Shown: piece after piece, positions 23,785-33,232 of the stretch | Layout of the letters: the number at the start of each line of letters is the position of its first letter | Numbering within the stretch: the first letter of the stretch is position 1 | Assembly (NCBI GenBank): GCA_016929065.1 | Contig: JAFGJO010000030.1 | Span: forward strand, 1 to 39,702 | Source of the DNA: Spirochaetales bacterium | GTDB lineage: Bacteria; Spirochaetota; Spirochaetia; SZUA-6; RPPD01 | Direction: 5' to 3' | Length of the DNA stretch: 39,702 bases | Translations under genes and position numbers: made by a program | Notes under the pieces: model-generated | Database searches by the model: none | Told to the model about the DNA's origin: nothing | What the model saw: only the letters and a program-made list of their open reading frames with translations

Positions 23785-25173
23785 TTAATCAACAAATTCA
23801 TATGCTCCCATGGCAACATATCCGTCATGCCTCCGGTTTACTCCGTCTCTGTCTGTTTCATAGAGCTCATCAAGATATTTTTTACCCGGATAAGTGGGAA
23901 ACCGTAAATGATAATCGTTGTTCACACTGTCCATAAAGGGATCAATATCATCCTGCTGCTCTTTCAGTCCCACCGTGAAAATACCGGAACACGAGAAATA
24001 TGCATTATGAGAATGGATGACATATGAAACTGTATCAAACCGGGGATGTGAACAGTTGTAAAACACATTGTTATATGCATAACTTTGATATTTGACAGGA
24101 TGTGATAATATTCCGGAAAATACCGCGCCCAATCCGCCGATGGTGACATTGACATGGGTATTATGATGCACCTCCCAATTAATCACCACGTCGGGATATG
24201 CAGATTCGGCATTTGCCCAGACCCCGCTGACATTTCCCCCGATAACAACATTGTTATAAATCTTCCATCGTCTGTTGAAATCCCGATGCGTCCCAATGAC
24301 AAAAATATAAGAATCCCTGAAGATGTTATTTCTGAGAATGATATCCTCGCAGCCATTACCCGGGGATATCTGCTGTCCATGGTTATCAGTGCTGGACCAG
24401 TTCAGGTCAAAAAAATTGTTTTCAATAATACAGTTTCTCCATCGCCGAATGAGCATATTGGAGCTCGAGTTTGTTAAAAGATTATCGGCAATGATAAGGT
24501 GTTCGGGCTCATTCCCGGGATTTGAATTGGAATAGACGCAAAACTGTCCATACACTCCATTGTTTGCAGCAGCGTAGCCGGCATTGATCATGGCCGTGTG
24601 CCTTACCTCAATATGGGTCAGTGTCCGGGTTGCATGCCCCACTTCGGGAATACCAAGCGATGTATTGTTGCGGAGATGATTTGTATGGGTGAGTTTGAAT
24701 CCATATGATGATTCGTTGTCCATTCCGCCAAAACCTGTGACCCCGTCAAAAATATAATAGCTGCGGCGGAATCCTATTATCGGCTGATAAATTCCCAAGG
24801 GATCCCCGGTGAAATGGGCTTGCCCGTCACCGAAAGAGTTGTCCCACCCCTTGTGTGTTCCATGCTCATCTTGTGTTGCCTTCCTGATGGTGATGTAATT
24901 TTTGCCAAATTCAGGGTCATCAAATGTGTAATAACCGTATGTCCCGTCTGCAATATAATAGACATCTCCACGGATAAGCTCATCAGGAAGAGCGGGGAGC
25001 GCATTCTCCCAGTCTGTTCCTGTATTGCTGCCGGTTGCATCTGCTCGGACATAATGATAATCAGGCACTTTTATGGGAATCAAATCACCATGACTGCCGT
25101 TATCTGGAACAAAGCGGCAGCTCACTGTGCTCATCAGGAGTAAAATATTGATAAAGATGATAATTCTGTTCAT
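23785..25173 (-). CDS. Lipoprotein with right-handed parallel beta-helix
   Basis: A 462-aa lipoprotein (MNRIIIFINILLLMSTVSC, lipidated Cys19). The body starts with the YVRADATGSNTGTDWENAL opening of secreted beta-helix proteins. It runs through about ten rungs rich in Asn (NNTSLG, ADNLLTNSSSNMLI, ENNFFDLNWSS, LRNNIFRDSYIF, YNNVVIGG, HHNTHVNV, YNNVFYNCS) and ends in the family's closing AMGAYEF. Such proteins often bind or cleave polysaccharides (pectate lyase-like), but no catalytic set is recognised. It is convergent with the flagellin-like gene, one base apart, and divergent from the SH3 lipoprotein. A TATACA (25192-25187) with TTGAGA (25213-25208) on the minus strand may be its promoter, with a short 15-bp spacer. 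Confidence 0.8.
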   Translation of the reverse strand: MNRIIIFINILLLMSTVSCRFVPDNGSHGDLIPIKVPDYHYVRADATGSNTGTDWENALPALPDELIRGDVYYIADGTYGYYTFDDPEFGKNYITIRKATQDEHGTHKGWDNSFGDGQAHFTGDPLGIYQPIIGFRRSYYIFDGVTGFGGMDNESSYGFKLTHTNHLRNNTSLGIPEVGHATRTLTHIEVRHTAMINAGYAAANNGVYGQFCVYSNSNPGNEPEHLIIADNLLTNSSSNMLIRRWRNCIIENNFFDLNWSSTDNHGQQISPGNGCEDIILRNNIFRDSYIFVIGTHRDFNRRWKIYNNVVIGGNVSGVWANAESAYPDVVINWEVHHNTHVNVTIGGLGAVFSGILSHPVKYQSYAYNNVFYNCSHPRFDTVSYVIHSHNAYFSCSGIFTVGLKEQQDDIDPFMDSVNNDYHLRFPTYPGKKYLDELYETDRDGVNRRHDGYVAMGAYEFVD

Positions 25174-25227
25174 TGTATGATAAAAATGTATACCTGATTG
25201 GTGTTTTTCTCAATCATTTTTTCCTGC

Positions 25228-25256
25228 TTGATAAAGAATATCGGATTTTTTATACT
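25228..25256 (+). promoter_or_regulatory. Strong promoter of the SH3 lipoprotein gene
   Basis: TTGATA (25228-25233) and TATACT (25251-25256) are 17 bp apart. The ATG at 25264 comes seven bases after the -10, which predicts a leaderless mRNA. Confidence 0.7.
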
Positions 25257-25263
25257 TTCTATC

Positions 25264-25632
25264 ATGAAAACGCAAAAACAGTTTCATGTACTGATAATTT
25301 GTTTCTTTGTTTTCTTTTTTCCTTCCTGTCCCGATGAGAGTTCAGGCGGCGACGATCCTGCCGGCGGGCAGGGAACCTTTAAATATGTCACCGCAGAACT
25401 GGGATTGCGGCTGCGGGCTCAACCCACGATAGAGAGTGCTGCGCTTGGCCTTATCCCGTACAAAACAAAAGTTGAGGTACTGGATATAGACACCGAGACA
25501 GTCACCATTGGCGATACAAAAGGGAAATGGAATAAAGTCAAATGGGGCGAGATCACCGGTTGGGCGTTTGATGGTTTTTTGAGTTTTGAACCGGTTGGGG
25601 GAAATATGAGTATAAATCCAGGGAAAGATTAA
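25264..25632 (+). CDS. SH3-domain lipoprotein
   Basis: A 122-aa lipoprotein: signal peptide with FFPSC (lipidated Cys22), an acidic Gly/Pro linker (PDESSGGDDPAGGQG), then one bacterial SH3 domain (about 38-105) with the typical VTAELGLRLRAQPTIESAALGLIPYKTKVEVL and a closing WNKVKWGEITGWAFDGFLSF. Bacterial SH3 domains usually bind peptidoglycan or protein peptides in the periplasm. The ATG at 25264 is chosen because it starts the signal peptide; there is no Shine-Dalgarno but a promoter abuts it. It is divergent from the beta-helix lipoprotein; the starts are 90 bp apart and the promoters overlap. Confidence 0.82.
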   Translation: MKTQKQFHVLIICFFVFFFPSCPDESSGGDDPAGGQGTFKYVTAELGLRLRAQPTIESAALGLIPYKTKVEVLDIDTETVTIGDTKGKWNKVKWGEITGWAFDGFLSFEPVGGNMSINPGKD

Positions 25633-25683
25633 CAGGATTTCCCAAAAGAATAGTTTCAGGCATTTTTATTCATCCTGTTAATC
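25628..25683. repeat. 12-bp inverted repeat between convergent genes
   Basis: GATTAACAGGAT (25628-25639) and ATCCTGTTAATC (25672-25683) are perfect reverse complements around a 32-nt spacer. The left arm overlaps the SH3 gene's stop codon. It could terminate on either strand or be a dispersed ATCCTGTTAATC-type repeat. Confidence 0.5.
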
Positions 25684-25710
25684 TGTTATGGTTGTAAAGT
25701 CTGTATTCTG

Positions 25711-26184
25711 TTACAACCCCTTCATGAGATTCACCATTTCAATTGCACTGACCGCTGCATCAAATCCCTTGTTGCCTGACTTCGTTCCCGCACGGTCGAC
25801 CGCCTGTGATACATTGTCTGTGGTAAGGACACCGAAAATGACCGGGATGCTTGCGTCAAGTGCCACATGGGCCACACCCTTTGAAACTTCTGAGGCAACG
25901 TAATCAAAGTGCGGGGTTTCGCCGCGGATCACGGTTCCCAGGCAGATGACTGCATCGTACTTTTTGCTTATTGCCAGTTTTTTTGCAGTCAATGGAATTT
26001 CGAACGAACCCGGAACTCTGACAATGGTGATATCCTTGTCGGACACACCATGGCGGATAAGGCCGTCAAGTGCACCTTCCACAAGTTTGCCGGTAATAAA
26101 TTCGTTAAAACGGGCAGCGATAATTCCGATTTTGAGTCCCTCACCAGAGAGATTTCCTTCAATAATTTTGATATCAGCCTTCAT
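25711..26184 (-). CDS. ribH: 6,7-dimethyl-8-ribityllumazine synthase
   Basis: It condenses the pyrimidine from RibD/RibG with dihydroxybutanone phosphate to lumazine, the penultimate step of riboflavin synthesis. The 157 aa length is typical for the icosahedral or pentameric enzyme. Motifs are [17 protein letters not shown] (about 21-37), [16 protein letters not shown] (about 56-71), [16 protein letters not shown] (about 81-96) and [20 protein letters not shown] (about 114-133). It overlaps the ribBA end by 11 bp and is the last gene of the operon. Confidence 0.97.
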   Translation of the reverse strand: MKADIKIIEGNLSGEGLKIGIIAARFNEFITGKLVEGALDGLIRHGVSDKDITIVRVPGSFEIPLTAKKLAISKKYDAVICLGTVIRGETPHFDYVASEVSKGVAHVALDASIPVIFGVLTTDNVSQAVDRAGTKSGNKGFDAAVSAIEMVNLMKGL

Positions 26185-27403
26185 TTATTTGTTCCTCCTT
26201 GGTATGAAAATGTGAAAGCATGTGTCCCAGTTTTTGATGTTTTGTTTTTAAATAATGTTCGTTTGTATTCTGCGGTGCTATTTCGAGTGGAATTCTTTCC
26301 GTGACGGTGAGTCCGTATCCTTCCAGTCCGACTATTTTCCGCGGATTGTTCGTTATCAAATGAATTGATGTTAATCCAAGGTCGACAAGAATTTGTGCAC
26401 CGATCCCATAGTCGCGCAGGTCTGCCGGAAACCCCAGTTTTTCATTGGCTTCGACAGTATCATGGCCTTCTTCCTGCAGTTTGTATGCACGGATCTTGTT
26501 CTCAAGTCCAATCCCGCGTCCCTCCTGCCGCATGTAGAGGAGCACGCCTTCACCCTTTTTTTGTATCATTCGTGCAGCTTCGGCAAACTGTTCGCCGCAG
26601 TCACAGCGCAAAGATCCGAATGTATCACCGGTCAGACATTCAGAGTGTACCCGTACCAGCACATCCTTTTTTCCTTTTACATCACCCTTTACCAGAGCCA
26701 TATGATCCTGGCCGTCAACAGCCGATTTATACAGCATCGCGCGAAAATCACCGAACTTTGTCGGCATTGCCACTTCTTCAATTTTTTCAACGAGATGCTC
26801 CCGGTTCAAACGGTAATGTATGAGGTCTGCAATGGTGATCATTTTTAATTTGTGTTTTTCCGCGAATCTGACCAGCTCGGGAAGCCGTGCCATGGTCCCG
26901 TCTTCAGACATAATTTCACAGAGTACTCCGGCGGGGTACAGCCCTGCGAGTATTGCCAGATCTACTACCGCCTCGGTGTGGCCTGCCCGCTTTAACACAC
27001 CGAACTTATGAGCTTTAAGCGGAAAGATATGTCCCGGCCGCACCAGGTCTTCGGGCCGGGTTGCCGGATCAATCAATGCTTTCACGGTTGCAGCCCGCTC
27101 GAACGCGGATATGCCGGTAGTACAGCTTGCCGCATCAACCGATACAGTAAATGCTGTTTTCCGTGGATCAGTGTTCTCGCTGACCATCGGCGGCAGGTCC
27201 AGAACGTCAAGCCGCTTTTTCTGCATTGGCATGCAGACAAGTCCCCGGCCGTGTGTTACCATAAAATTTATGGCTTCCGGTGTGGCATGTTCGGCGGCGA
27301 CAACAAGGTCGCCTTCATTTTCACGGGCTTCATCGTCAACGACCACTAACAGCTCGCCCTGTTTAAAGCTTTTTATTGCTTCTTCTATTGAAATAAAATC
27401 CAT
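26174..27403 (-). CDS. ribBA: Bifunctional DHBP synthase / GTP cyclohydrolase II
   Basis: The 409-aa fusion supplies both riboflavin precursors. The N-terminal half (about 1-200) makes 3,4-dihydroxy-2-butanone 4-phosphate; [16 protein letters not shown] and GHIFPLKA are diagnostic. The C-terminal half (about 205-409) opens the GTP ring; [20 protein letters not shown] holds the zinc cysteines and RQEGRGIGL the active loop. The ATG at 27403 begins [10 protein letters not shown] as in the family; an extension from 27451 has no support. It lies four bases after ribE. Confidence 0.97.
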   Translation of the reverse strand: MDFISIEEAIKSFKQGELLVVVDDEARENEGDLVVAAEHATPEAINFMVTHGRGLVCMPMQKKRLDVLDLPPMVSENTDPRKTAFTVSVDAASCTTGISAFERAATVKALIDPATRPEDLVRPGHIFPLKAHKFGVLKRAGHTEAVVDLAILAGLYPAGVLCEIMSEDGTMARLPELVRFAEKHKLKMITIADLIHYRLNREHLVEKIEEVAMPTKFGDFRAMLYKSAVDGQDHMALVKGDVKGKKDVLVRVHSECLTGDTFGSLRCDCGEQFAEAARMIQKKGEGVLLYMRQEGRGIGLENKIRAYKLQEEGHDTVEANEKLGFPADLRDYGIGAQILVDLGLTSIHLITNNPRKIVGLEGYGLTVTERIPLEIAPQNTNEHYLKTKHQKLGHMLSHFHTKEEQINEG

Positions 27404-27407
27404 ACTG

Positions 27408-28064
27408 TTAAAACCCCCGTTCCTGAAGAAAAGCTGTTGAAAGTGAATCATCCGTTTTTGAGAATGCTTCGCTGTTTCTGTTATTAATCAGTTTTTCTGT
27501 ATATTTTGCGATCATGTCGCATTCGATGTTTACTGTATCACCGGCTTTTTTTGAAAGCAGTGTGGTATGTGACAGTGTGTGGGGGATCACCCAGACCGAG
27601 AACACATCTTCCCTTGGTTCAACAGCAGTGAGGCTGATTCCGTCGATGCAGACAGACCCTTTATCCACGATGTATTTTAGATACTGTTGGGGTATTCTGA
27701 AAAATATTACGGTAGAAGCATCATGCTTTTCCACTTTGGTAATTGTTCCTGTCGTATCAACATGGCCAGAGACAAGGTGGCCGCCCAGCCGGGAGGAGAG
27801 CGTGAGTGCACGTTCAAGATTGATTTTCATCCCGGCGGATGCATTTCTCAGTATTGACCTGTTTGTTGTTTCATTAGAAACATCAACAGTAAATCTGTTT
27901 TCAAAAAGTGTTGTCACCGTCAGGCAAATTCCGCTTACGGCAATACTGTCCCCAATGTGTGTATTTTCAAGAACTTTTTTTGCCTCGATTTCCAGAATCC
28001 AGGTATCTGAAGTTTTTTGAATCGAGGAAATAATCCCTGTTTCTTCGATAATGCCGGTAAACAT
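27408..28064 (-). CDS. ribE: Riboflavin synthase, alpha subunit
   Basis: It dismutates two lumazine molecules to riboflavin and the recycled pyrimidine. The 218-aa protein shows the two lumazine-binding repeats: [12 protein letters not shown] with [13 protein letters not shown] in the first half, and [12 protein letters not shown] with [13 protein letters not shown] in the second. The start overlaps the ribD stop (TGATG), coupling translation. The C-terminus is longer than the minimal enzyme by about 15 residues ([21 protein letters not shown]). Some annotators use the symbol ribC for this gene. Confidence 0.96.
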   Translation of the reverse strand: MFTGIIEETGIISSIQKTSDTWILEIEAKKVLENTHIGDSIAVSGICLTVTTLFENRFTVDVSNETTNRSILRNASAGMKINLERALTLSSRLGGHLVSGHVDTTGTITKVEKHDASTVIFFRIPQQYLKYIVDKGSVCIDGISLTAVEPREDVFSVWVIPHTLSHTTLLSKKAGDTVNIECDMIAKYTEKLINNRNSEAFSKTDDSLSTAFLQERGF

Positions 28065-29206
28065 CAGTCTGCCTCCGTTTTTGCAACAGGAGCGGTATAC
28101 GGCAAGGGGTAGTACTCGCAGAGCAGATCATCTCCCAGGTGACAGATGCTTTCACGGTGGAGCCGGATTGCCTGTGACAAATTAACCGCACCCTTGCCCA
28201 TGATGAACGAGGGGGCTTTTTCTCCCCCGATGATGAGGGGAGCCGAGAACAGATACAGCTTGTCAAAAAGCAGGTTTTCCATAAAAGATGCTGCCAGGGT
28301 GCCGCCGCTTTCAACGAGTATAGAGGTGACTCCGATGTTCTCGATTTTTTGGACACAGTCCTCAAGATCGATTTTTCTGTTTTCGCCGTTGGCTAAAAGA
28401 ATTTGACAGCCGAGTTTTGTAAGTGTCTTGATTTTTCCAGGAAGTGCCTCGGACGTGACTGCAATAATTGTTTGTATCTCTTTTGCTGTTTTCACCAGTT
28501 TGCTCTCCACGGGAATTTCGGCGCGGCTGTCGAGCACGATCCGCACCGGGTTTCTGGTTTTGCCGGAATTGAGGCGTACGGTTAAAAGCGGATCATCGGC
28601 AAGGACAGTCCCGATACCGGTGAGGATGGCGTCGTATTTTTGTCTGAGGCTGTGGCCGAATTGCCGTGATTTTTCGCCGGTGATCCACTGGCTGTGGCCG
28701 GCAGCAGTCGCGATGCGTCCGTCAAGGCTCGCTGCCGCCTTGACGGCAATGAACGGCTGTCTCGTCGTAATGTGTTTTATAAACACTTCATTCAGATGCC
28801 GGGCGCGGTCTTCAAGAATTCCCACGGTTACATTAATGCCGGCAGCCCTCAGTTTCTGGATGCCTTTCCCGGCAACCAACGGGTTGGGGTCGGCTATTGC
28901 AATTACCACGCGGGATATTCCGGCGTTGATAATGGCATCAACACAGGGAGGAGTGCGGCCATGGTGACTGCATGGTTCAAGATTGACATACAGAGTTGCA
29001 CCGGCTGCCTTCCCTGCCGCTTTTTTCAGCGACACAATTTCAGCATGATCAGCCCCGGCTTGTGCATGAAAACCCTTCCCGGCAACAATGCCGTTTTTCA
29101 CCACGACAGACCCCACCAGGGGATTGGGAGAGGTATACCCCAAAGCATTTTTTGCGAGATGAAAACACATTTTCATGAAAAAATGGTCCTGTCTGGAATA
29201 CGGCAT
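28064..29206 (-). CDS. ribD: Bifunctional pyrimidine deaminase/reductase
   Basis: The 380-aa enzyme carries out the second and third steps of the pyrimidine branch. The deaminase domain (about 1-145) has HAEIVSLKKA and PCSHHGRTPPC, giving the zinc His and two Cys. The reductase domain (about 146-375) has AVKAAASLDGRIA, HSLRQKYDAILTGIGTVLADDP and the late VESGGTLAASFM NADPH-binding turn. AAAAGGAACGG precedes the ATG. It is the first gene of the operon, directly downstream of the FMN riboswitch. Confidence 0.97.
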   Translation of the reverse strand: MPYSRQDHFFMKMCFHLAKNALGYTSPNPLVGSVVVKNGIVAGKGFHAQAGADHAEIVSLKKAAGKAAGATLYVNLEPCSHHGRTPPCVDAIINAGISRVVIAIADPNPLVAGKGIQKLRAAGINVTVGILEDRARHLNEVFIKHITTRQPFIAVKAAASLDGRIATAAGHSQWITGEKSRQFGHSLRQKYDAILTGIGTVLADDPLLTVRLNSGKTRNPVRIVLDSRAEIPVESKLVKTAKEIQTIIAVTSEALPGKIKTLTKLGCQILLANGENRKIDLEDCVQKIENIGVTSILVESGGTLAASFMENLLFDKLYLFSAPLIIGGEKAPSFIMGKGAVNLSQAIRLHRESICHLGDDLLCEYYPLPYTAPVAKTEAD

Positions 29207-29252
29207 TGTCCGTTCCTTTTATCGGGGCGATAAATTATCAGGGATTAATTGA

Positions 29253-29391
29253 GCGGAATTCGACCTTCTCCCTTCCAGACTGTAACTGTCGGTCCCGGAA
29301 TTACACCGGGTCAGCCCGACCACTTACGAAGTTAGTGGTCGGGCTCGCGGACTATCACCGCCGGTCAGGATTTTCACCTTGCCCCGAAAGT
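29253..29391 (-). promoter_or_regulatory. FMN riboswitch (RFN element)
   Basis: Read on the minus strand the conserved FMN aptamer blocks appear in order: GGGGCAAGGTGAAAATCC, GACCGGCGGT, a strong variable stem (AGCCCGACCACT / AGTGGTCGGGCT), GACCCGGTGTAATTCCGG, and GGAAGGGAGAAGG. The ribD start is about 50 bases downstream. Binding of FMN should lower expression of ribD-ribE-ribBA-ribH; whether by termination or by hiding the ribosome site is not clear from the platform. Confidence 0.95.
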
Positions 29392-29583
29392 CAGTTTCAA
29401 ATATAGCAATTTATTCCGAATGTGGCAATAATACGTGAAAAAATGTCAGGGTGTGCGTTATACTGGTTTCCTCTGTTCGGGAAGCAATAAATTCACCAAA
29501 AATCCCGCATTGAACAGTTGTATTGTGATGGATCCGTCTCGTAACGCGGTAATTGTTATAAAATATGAAAAAGTAAGTTTCGT

Positions 29584-29677
29584 GAAGAATTGATTTATTC
29601 CTTTCTAATAAAGAAATCGAATAAATCAATTCTTCAAGGTAACTGTAATAATCCTTATCTGGATTATTACAGTTACC
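29584..29677. repeat. Two tandem perfect hairpins at the end of the cNMP gene
   Basis: Stem one pairs 29584-29600 with 29619-29635 (17 bp, no mismatch). Stem two pairs 29638-29654 with 29661-29677 (17 bp, six-base loop) and contains the stop codon of the gene at 29673-30191. Neither is followed by a strong T run. The 150 bp between this and the riboswitch hold no gene I can support. Confidence 0.75.
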
Positions 29678-30191
29678 CCATCACCTCGCTCACTATTGAA
29701 TCAATATCTTTCTGGCTGATATCGGCCTTCCGCTCAAAGGCAAGTTCCTGATTTGCTTCTTTTAGTTTACGGAGCAGGCTGTAGATAATCAGCATCAGAA
29801 TCTTGATACCTGCTTCCGGATTCTGGCGGATAAACCCGATAAGACTGTCGCGGGTGATTTCGAACAAGACGGTATTATCTGCGGCGATGACATCGGCGGT
29901 ACGGCCCACTTTCAGAAAAATGCCTGCTTCACCAAAGACGTCTCCCTTGCCGATTGAGCAGATAAATACCGGCTGGGCATCTCCGTGAGGGACACTGACA
30001 TTGACAGTTCCCTCAAGGACAACGAACAACGAGGGGCTTATTTCGCCTTTTGCGATTATTTTTTCATTATTTGCATATTCTTTGGCTGTTGCAGCGGAAA
30101 ATATTTTTTCAAGTTCGTTTTTGCTGAGTGCCTTGAACAGAAGCATGGATGAGGCGTGGTCAATAAAGTCCATGATGGATAATTCTTTCAT
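29673..30191 (-). CDS. Stand-alone cyclic-nucleotide-binding protein
   Basis: A 172-aa cytoplasmic protein consisting of one cNMP-binding beta-roll (about 20-135) with a helical tail (LRKLKEANQELAFERKADISQKDIDSIVSEVMG). The phosphate-binding cassette is preserved (VFGEAGIFLKVGRTADVIA), so nucleotide binding is likely. It lacks a DNA-binding domain, so it probably acts through partners. The ATG at 30191 has an excellent AAGGAGG; the longer frame from 30251 is not needed. Its last codons form one arm of a perfect hairpin. It is the third cNMP-type protein in this window. Confidence 0.85.
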   Translation of the reverse strand: MKELSIMDFIDHASSMLLFKALSKNELEKIFSAATAKEYANNEKIIAKGEISPSLFVVLEGTVNVSVPHGDAQPVFICSIGKGDVFGEAGIFLKVGRTADVIAADNTVLFEITRDSLIGFIRQNPEAGIKILMLIIYSLLRKLKEANQELAFERKADISQKDIDSIVSEVMG

Positions 30192-30485
30192 GAAAGCCTC
30201 CTTTTCTTCTATTGTAATGCGAATTTCAAAATGTGCAATCAAAAAAAACACCCGGCATATCCGGTTTTTTCAAAAATACCGGCGAATACAATAAGCCGGA
30301 GGATTCAGGGATCAGTATAAGAGCGTGTTTATACACTCAATTTCATGGAATTTCTGTTTTAATTCATCTGAATGAATGATACTATGATCTGTTGATTTTT
30401 TCTGTCTAAAAAATTGTCTGCTGCTGGTAAAAATAATATTTTTATACTATAGTAGCGGCGGTAAAAACGGGGAAAAGGAGGGCGT
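30192..30485. other. Divergent intergenic region
   Basis: It separates the minus-strand cNMP gene from hisA. It contains CCGG-based short inverted repeats near 30250-30290 and a TATACT (30443-30448) that may serve hisA, without a clear -35. No gene is seen. Confidence 0.4.
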
Positions 30486-31238
30486 ATGCTCATTATACCT
30501 GCAATTGATTTGATCGACGGGAAATGTGTCAGGCTGGTGAGGGGTGAATATGATTCGTCCACACAATATTCCGCACATCCTGCCGAGATTGCACAGGAGT
30601 TTGAAGCTGCGGGGGCAAAGCTCATTCACATTATCGACCTTGACGGCGCAAAGGGGAGCAGCTCGGAGAATCGAAAGCATATCCGCAATATTCGCAAGCA
30701 TATCACTACTGCAAAGATTGAGGTCGGCGGAGGGGTCCGAACCGAGGAAGACATCGAGGAATTGATTGACTGCGGGGTGGACCGCATTATTATCGGAACC
30801 GCTCTGGTAAAAGAACCGGAACGAGTGGCAGAATGGATCGGCAAATACGGGTTTTACGCGGTCGCAGGGATCGATGCCAAAGACCGTGAGGTGAAAGTTC
30901 AGGGATGGATGGACGGCTCCGGCATCAACGACAAGGATCTGGTAAAGAAGCTTCCTGACATGGGTTTTCGGGAGATTATCTATACCAACATTGCTCAGGA
31001 CGGTACTCTTGCCGGACCCGATATTGACAGCACGAATGACATTGCAAAAGCATCAAAACTGCCGATTATTCTCTCGGGCGGAATCGGCGAAGCGTCTCAT
31101 ATTAAGGATGTCGAAAAAAATCGGCATAAAAACATATGCGGTGTTATAATCGGAAAGGCGATTTATGAACACAAATTGTCTTTGTCGGAAATTATCAACA
31201 AATACCAGCCGACCGATACGCTGGTTGGAAGTTATTAA
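30486..31238 (+). CDS. hisA: ProFAR isomerase (histidine biosynthesis)
   Basis: The TIM-barrel enzyme isomerises ProFAR to PRFAR, the fourth step of histidine synthesis. The 250-aa length is usual. Both half-barrel signatures are present: MLIIPAIDLIDGKCVRLVRG with catalytic Asp8, IEVGGGVRTEEDI, GIDAKDREVKVQGW, YTNIAQDGTLAGPD with the second Asp, and ILSGGIGEASHI. AAAGGAGG lies before the ATG. No other his genes are nearby, so it is separated from the rest of the pathway. The next gene starts 33 bp downstream. Confidence 0.95.
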   Translation: MLIIPAIDLIDGKCVRLVRGEYDSSTQYSAHPAEIAQEFEAAGAKLIHIIDLDGAKGSSSENRKHIRNIRKHITTAKIEVGGGVRTEEDIEELIDCGVDRIIIGTALVKEPERVAEWIGKYGFYAVAGIDAKDREVKVQGWMDGSGINDKDLVKKLPDMGFREIIYTNIAQDGTLAGPDIDSTNDIAKASKLPIILSGGIGEASHIKDVEKNRHKNICGVIIGKAIYEHKLSLSEIINKYQPTDTLVGSY

Positions 31239-31271
31239 GGAAATATTGAAAATACTCTATAAAGGAACTGT

Positions 31272-33134
31272 ATGAAAGAGAATTTCAGGGACCGGATAAA
31301 AAAAGGCGTTCTTGTCTTTGACGGCGGGATGGCCACCATGCTCTATGACCGGGGGGTTTTTTTTAACCGTTCATTTGAGGAAGTAAATGTCAGTCAGCCT
31401 GATCTGGTGCGGGCTATTCATGAAGAATACATCCGTGCGGGTGCAGAGGTGATCGAGACCAACAGCTTTGGTGCGAACCGGTTCAAACTGGCGCGTTACG
31501 GCCTCGAAGACCGGGTGGCGGAGCTGAATGAAAAAGCGGTCGGGATAGCCCGGGAAGCTGCCGGCGATGAAATATATGTCGCGGGTTCGGTAGGGCCGAT
31601 TGGTGCCAGGATAGAGCCCATCGGCGTCATGAAAAAATCTGAGGCAAAAGCTCTTTACCGCGAACAGCTGGATGCATTGCTGAAAGCCGGAGTGGATCTC
31701 CTGGTATTTGAAACATTTAAAAGCATTGATGACCTTGTCCTTGCTGTAGATGCTGCCCGGGAACTCTCAACTGATATCCCGATTCAGGCCATGTTCACTG
31801 TCGGCCCGGACAGCAATACCGAAGAGGGGATTCCTGCCCAAAAGGCAGCGGTATTGCTCAACAATCATCCGGGGGTCGATATTCTGGGAATAAACTGTTC
31901 GATTGGACCGGCATCATCACTTGATGTTCTTTTGACATTTCGGGAGCATGTGAGCAAACCCATTGCGGTCATGCCGAATGCCGGATTGCCGAGAGAACAT
32001 GAGGGCAGGGTGTTTTATCTGGCTACATCCGAATACATGGCTGAATACGCAAAACAGTTTCTGGAGGCCGGTGCAAGCGTTATCGGCGGCTGCTGCGGCA
32101 CGACGCCTTCCCATATCCGCGAGATTTCCCGGACAGTAAAAACCTTTGACCGGGGACGGAGGAACATCACCGTCAAAGAAGTAAAGCAGGAAACAAAGGA
32201 AAAACAGCAGATTCCGCTGGAAGAGCGGTCGGCGCTGGGGAAAAAGCTGAAAAACAGGGAGTGGATAACAGCCGTGGAGCTGGTCCCGCCGCAGGGCACG
32301 AGCCTTGACCCGGTGATCAAAAAAACGCGGGAACTTGAAGCAGCGGATGTGTCGGTGATCAATATTCCCGACGGGCCGCGCGCCTCAAGCAGAATATCAA
32401 CGATGATCACTGCCATTGAAATGGAGCGGCTGACAAAAGTTGAAACGGTCATGCATTACTGCTGCAGGGACAGGAATTTAATCGGGATGCAGGGCGACCT
32501 GCTGGGTGCCCATGCAGTGGGGCTGCGCAATCTGCTGATTGTAACCGGTGATCCCCCCAAAGTGGGCGGCTACCCCGATGTCTCCGGGGTGTTCGATGTT
32601 GATTCCATCGGGCTTACCCGGCTGGTCAACCGCCTGAACCACGGCATCGACCTCGGCGGAAATGAACTGCCCTCAACGACTTCATTTGTCAAGGGAGTGG
32701 GGGCCAATCCGGTTGCAACGGCGATCGACAAGGAGATCGAGAGGACGTTTTTAAAGGCCGGGGCAGGCGCGGATTTTATCATCACACAGCCGGTCTTTGA
32801 CATTGACGCGTTTCTCTCGTTTATAAAAGCCATAGAAAAACTGAAACTCCCGGTGATTGCCGGTGTCTGGCCGCTGGCAAGTTTCCGGAATGCAGTCTTT
32901 CTCCAGAACGAGGTGCCGGGCGTGGTAATCCCCGATTCGCTCATGCGCCGCATGGAAAAAACATCTGACAAGGAAGCTGCGCGCAGGGAAGGGGTGCTGA
33001 TTGCCCGTGAAATGATCGCGGAGATGAAAAGTGTGATTGCCGGTGTCCAGGTGAGCCCGCCGTTCGGCCGGGTGCAGACTGCGCTTGCAGTGGTGGCAGA
33101 GACTGATGACGAGATGGAAGAACTGGTTCGATAA
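31272..33134 (+). CDS. Fused homocysteine S-methyltransferase / methylene-THF reductase
   Basis: A 620-aa two-domain one-carbon enzyme of the YitJ type. The N-terminal domain (about 1-290) is a homocysteine methyltransferase barrel: LVFDGGMATMLYDRG, the zinc cysteine in GINCSIGP (about 206) and the pair in GGCCGTTP (about 272-273). A charged linker follows (about 295-325). The C-terminal domain (about 330-615) is a 5,10-methylenetetrahydrofolate reductase: WITAVELVPPQGT, HYCCRDRN, LIVTGDPPK, ADFIITQPVFD. The pairing lets methyl-THF production and its use be linked. It follows hisA by 33 bp and AAAGGAA precedes the ATG. Confidence 0.93.
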   Translation: MKENFRDRIKKGVLVFDGGMATMLYDRGVFFNRSFEEVNVSQPDLVRAIHEEYIRAGAEVIETNSFGANRFKLARYGLEDRVAELNEKAVGIAREAAGDEIYVAGSVGPIGARIEPIGVMKKSEAKALYREQLDALLKAGVDLLVFETFKSIDDLVLAVDAARELSTDIPIQAMFTVGPDSNTEEGIPAQKAAVLLNNHPGVDILGINCSIGPASSLDVLLTFREHVSKPIAVMPNAGLPREHEGRVFYLATSEYMAEYAKQFLEAGASVIGGCCGTTPSHIREISRTVKTFDRGRRNITVKEVKQETKEKQQIPLEERSALGKKLKNREWITAVELVPPQGTSLDPVIKKTRELEAADVSVINIPDGPRASSRISTMITAIEMERLTKVETVMHYCCRDRNLIGMQGDLLGAHAVGLRNLLIVTGDPPKVGGYPDVSGVFDVDSIGLTRLVNRLNHGIDLGGNELPSTTSFVKGVGANPVATAIDKEIERTFLKAGAGADFIITQPVFDIDAFLSFIKAIEKLKLPVIAGVWPLASFRNAVFLQNEVPGVVIPDSLMRRMEKTSDKEAARREGVLIAREMIAEMKSVIAGVQVSPPFGRVQTALAVVAETDDEMEELVR

Positions 33135-33232
33135 AAAAGGATTTCACGCAGAGCTGCACTTTTAGGACCAGCGTCAATGCGAGGGGCTGTCCAATAAGTA
33201 GTAAATACCGTTTCTGTAAAAAACCAGTTGCG

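Noticed and set aside
28428..29233. Long plus-strand frames opposite ribD
   Set aside because: Antisense to a well-recognised enzyme, without any domain of their own.
29411..29629. 72-codon minus-strand frame between riboswitch and cNMP gene
   Set aside because: It has no ribosome site and partly translates the perfect hairpin arms.
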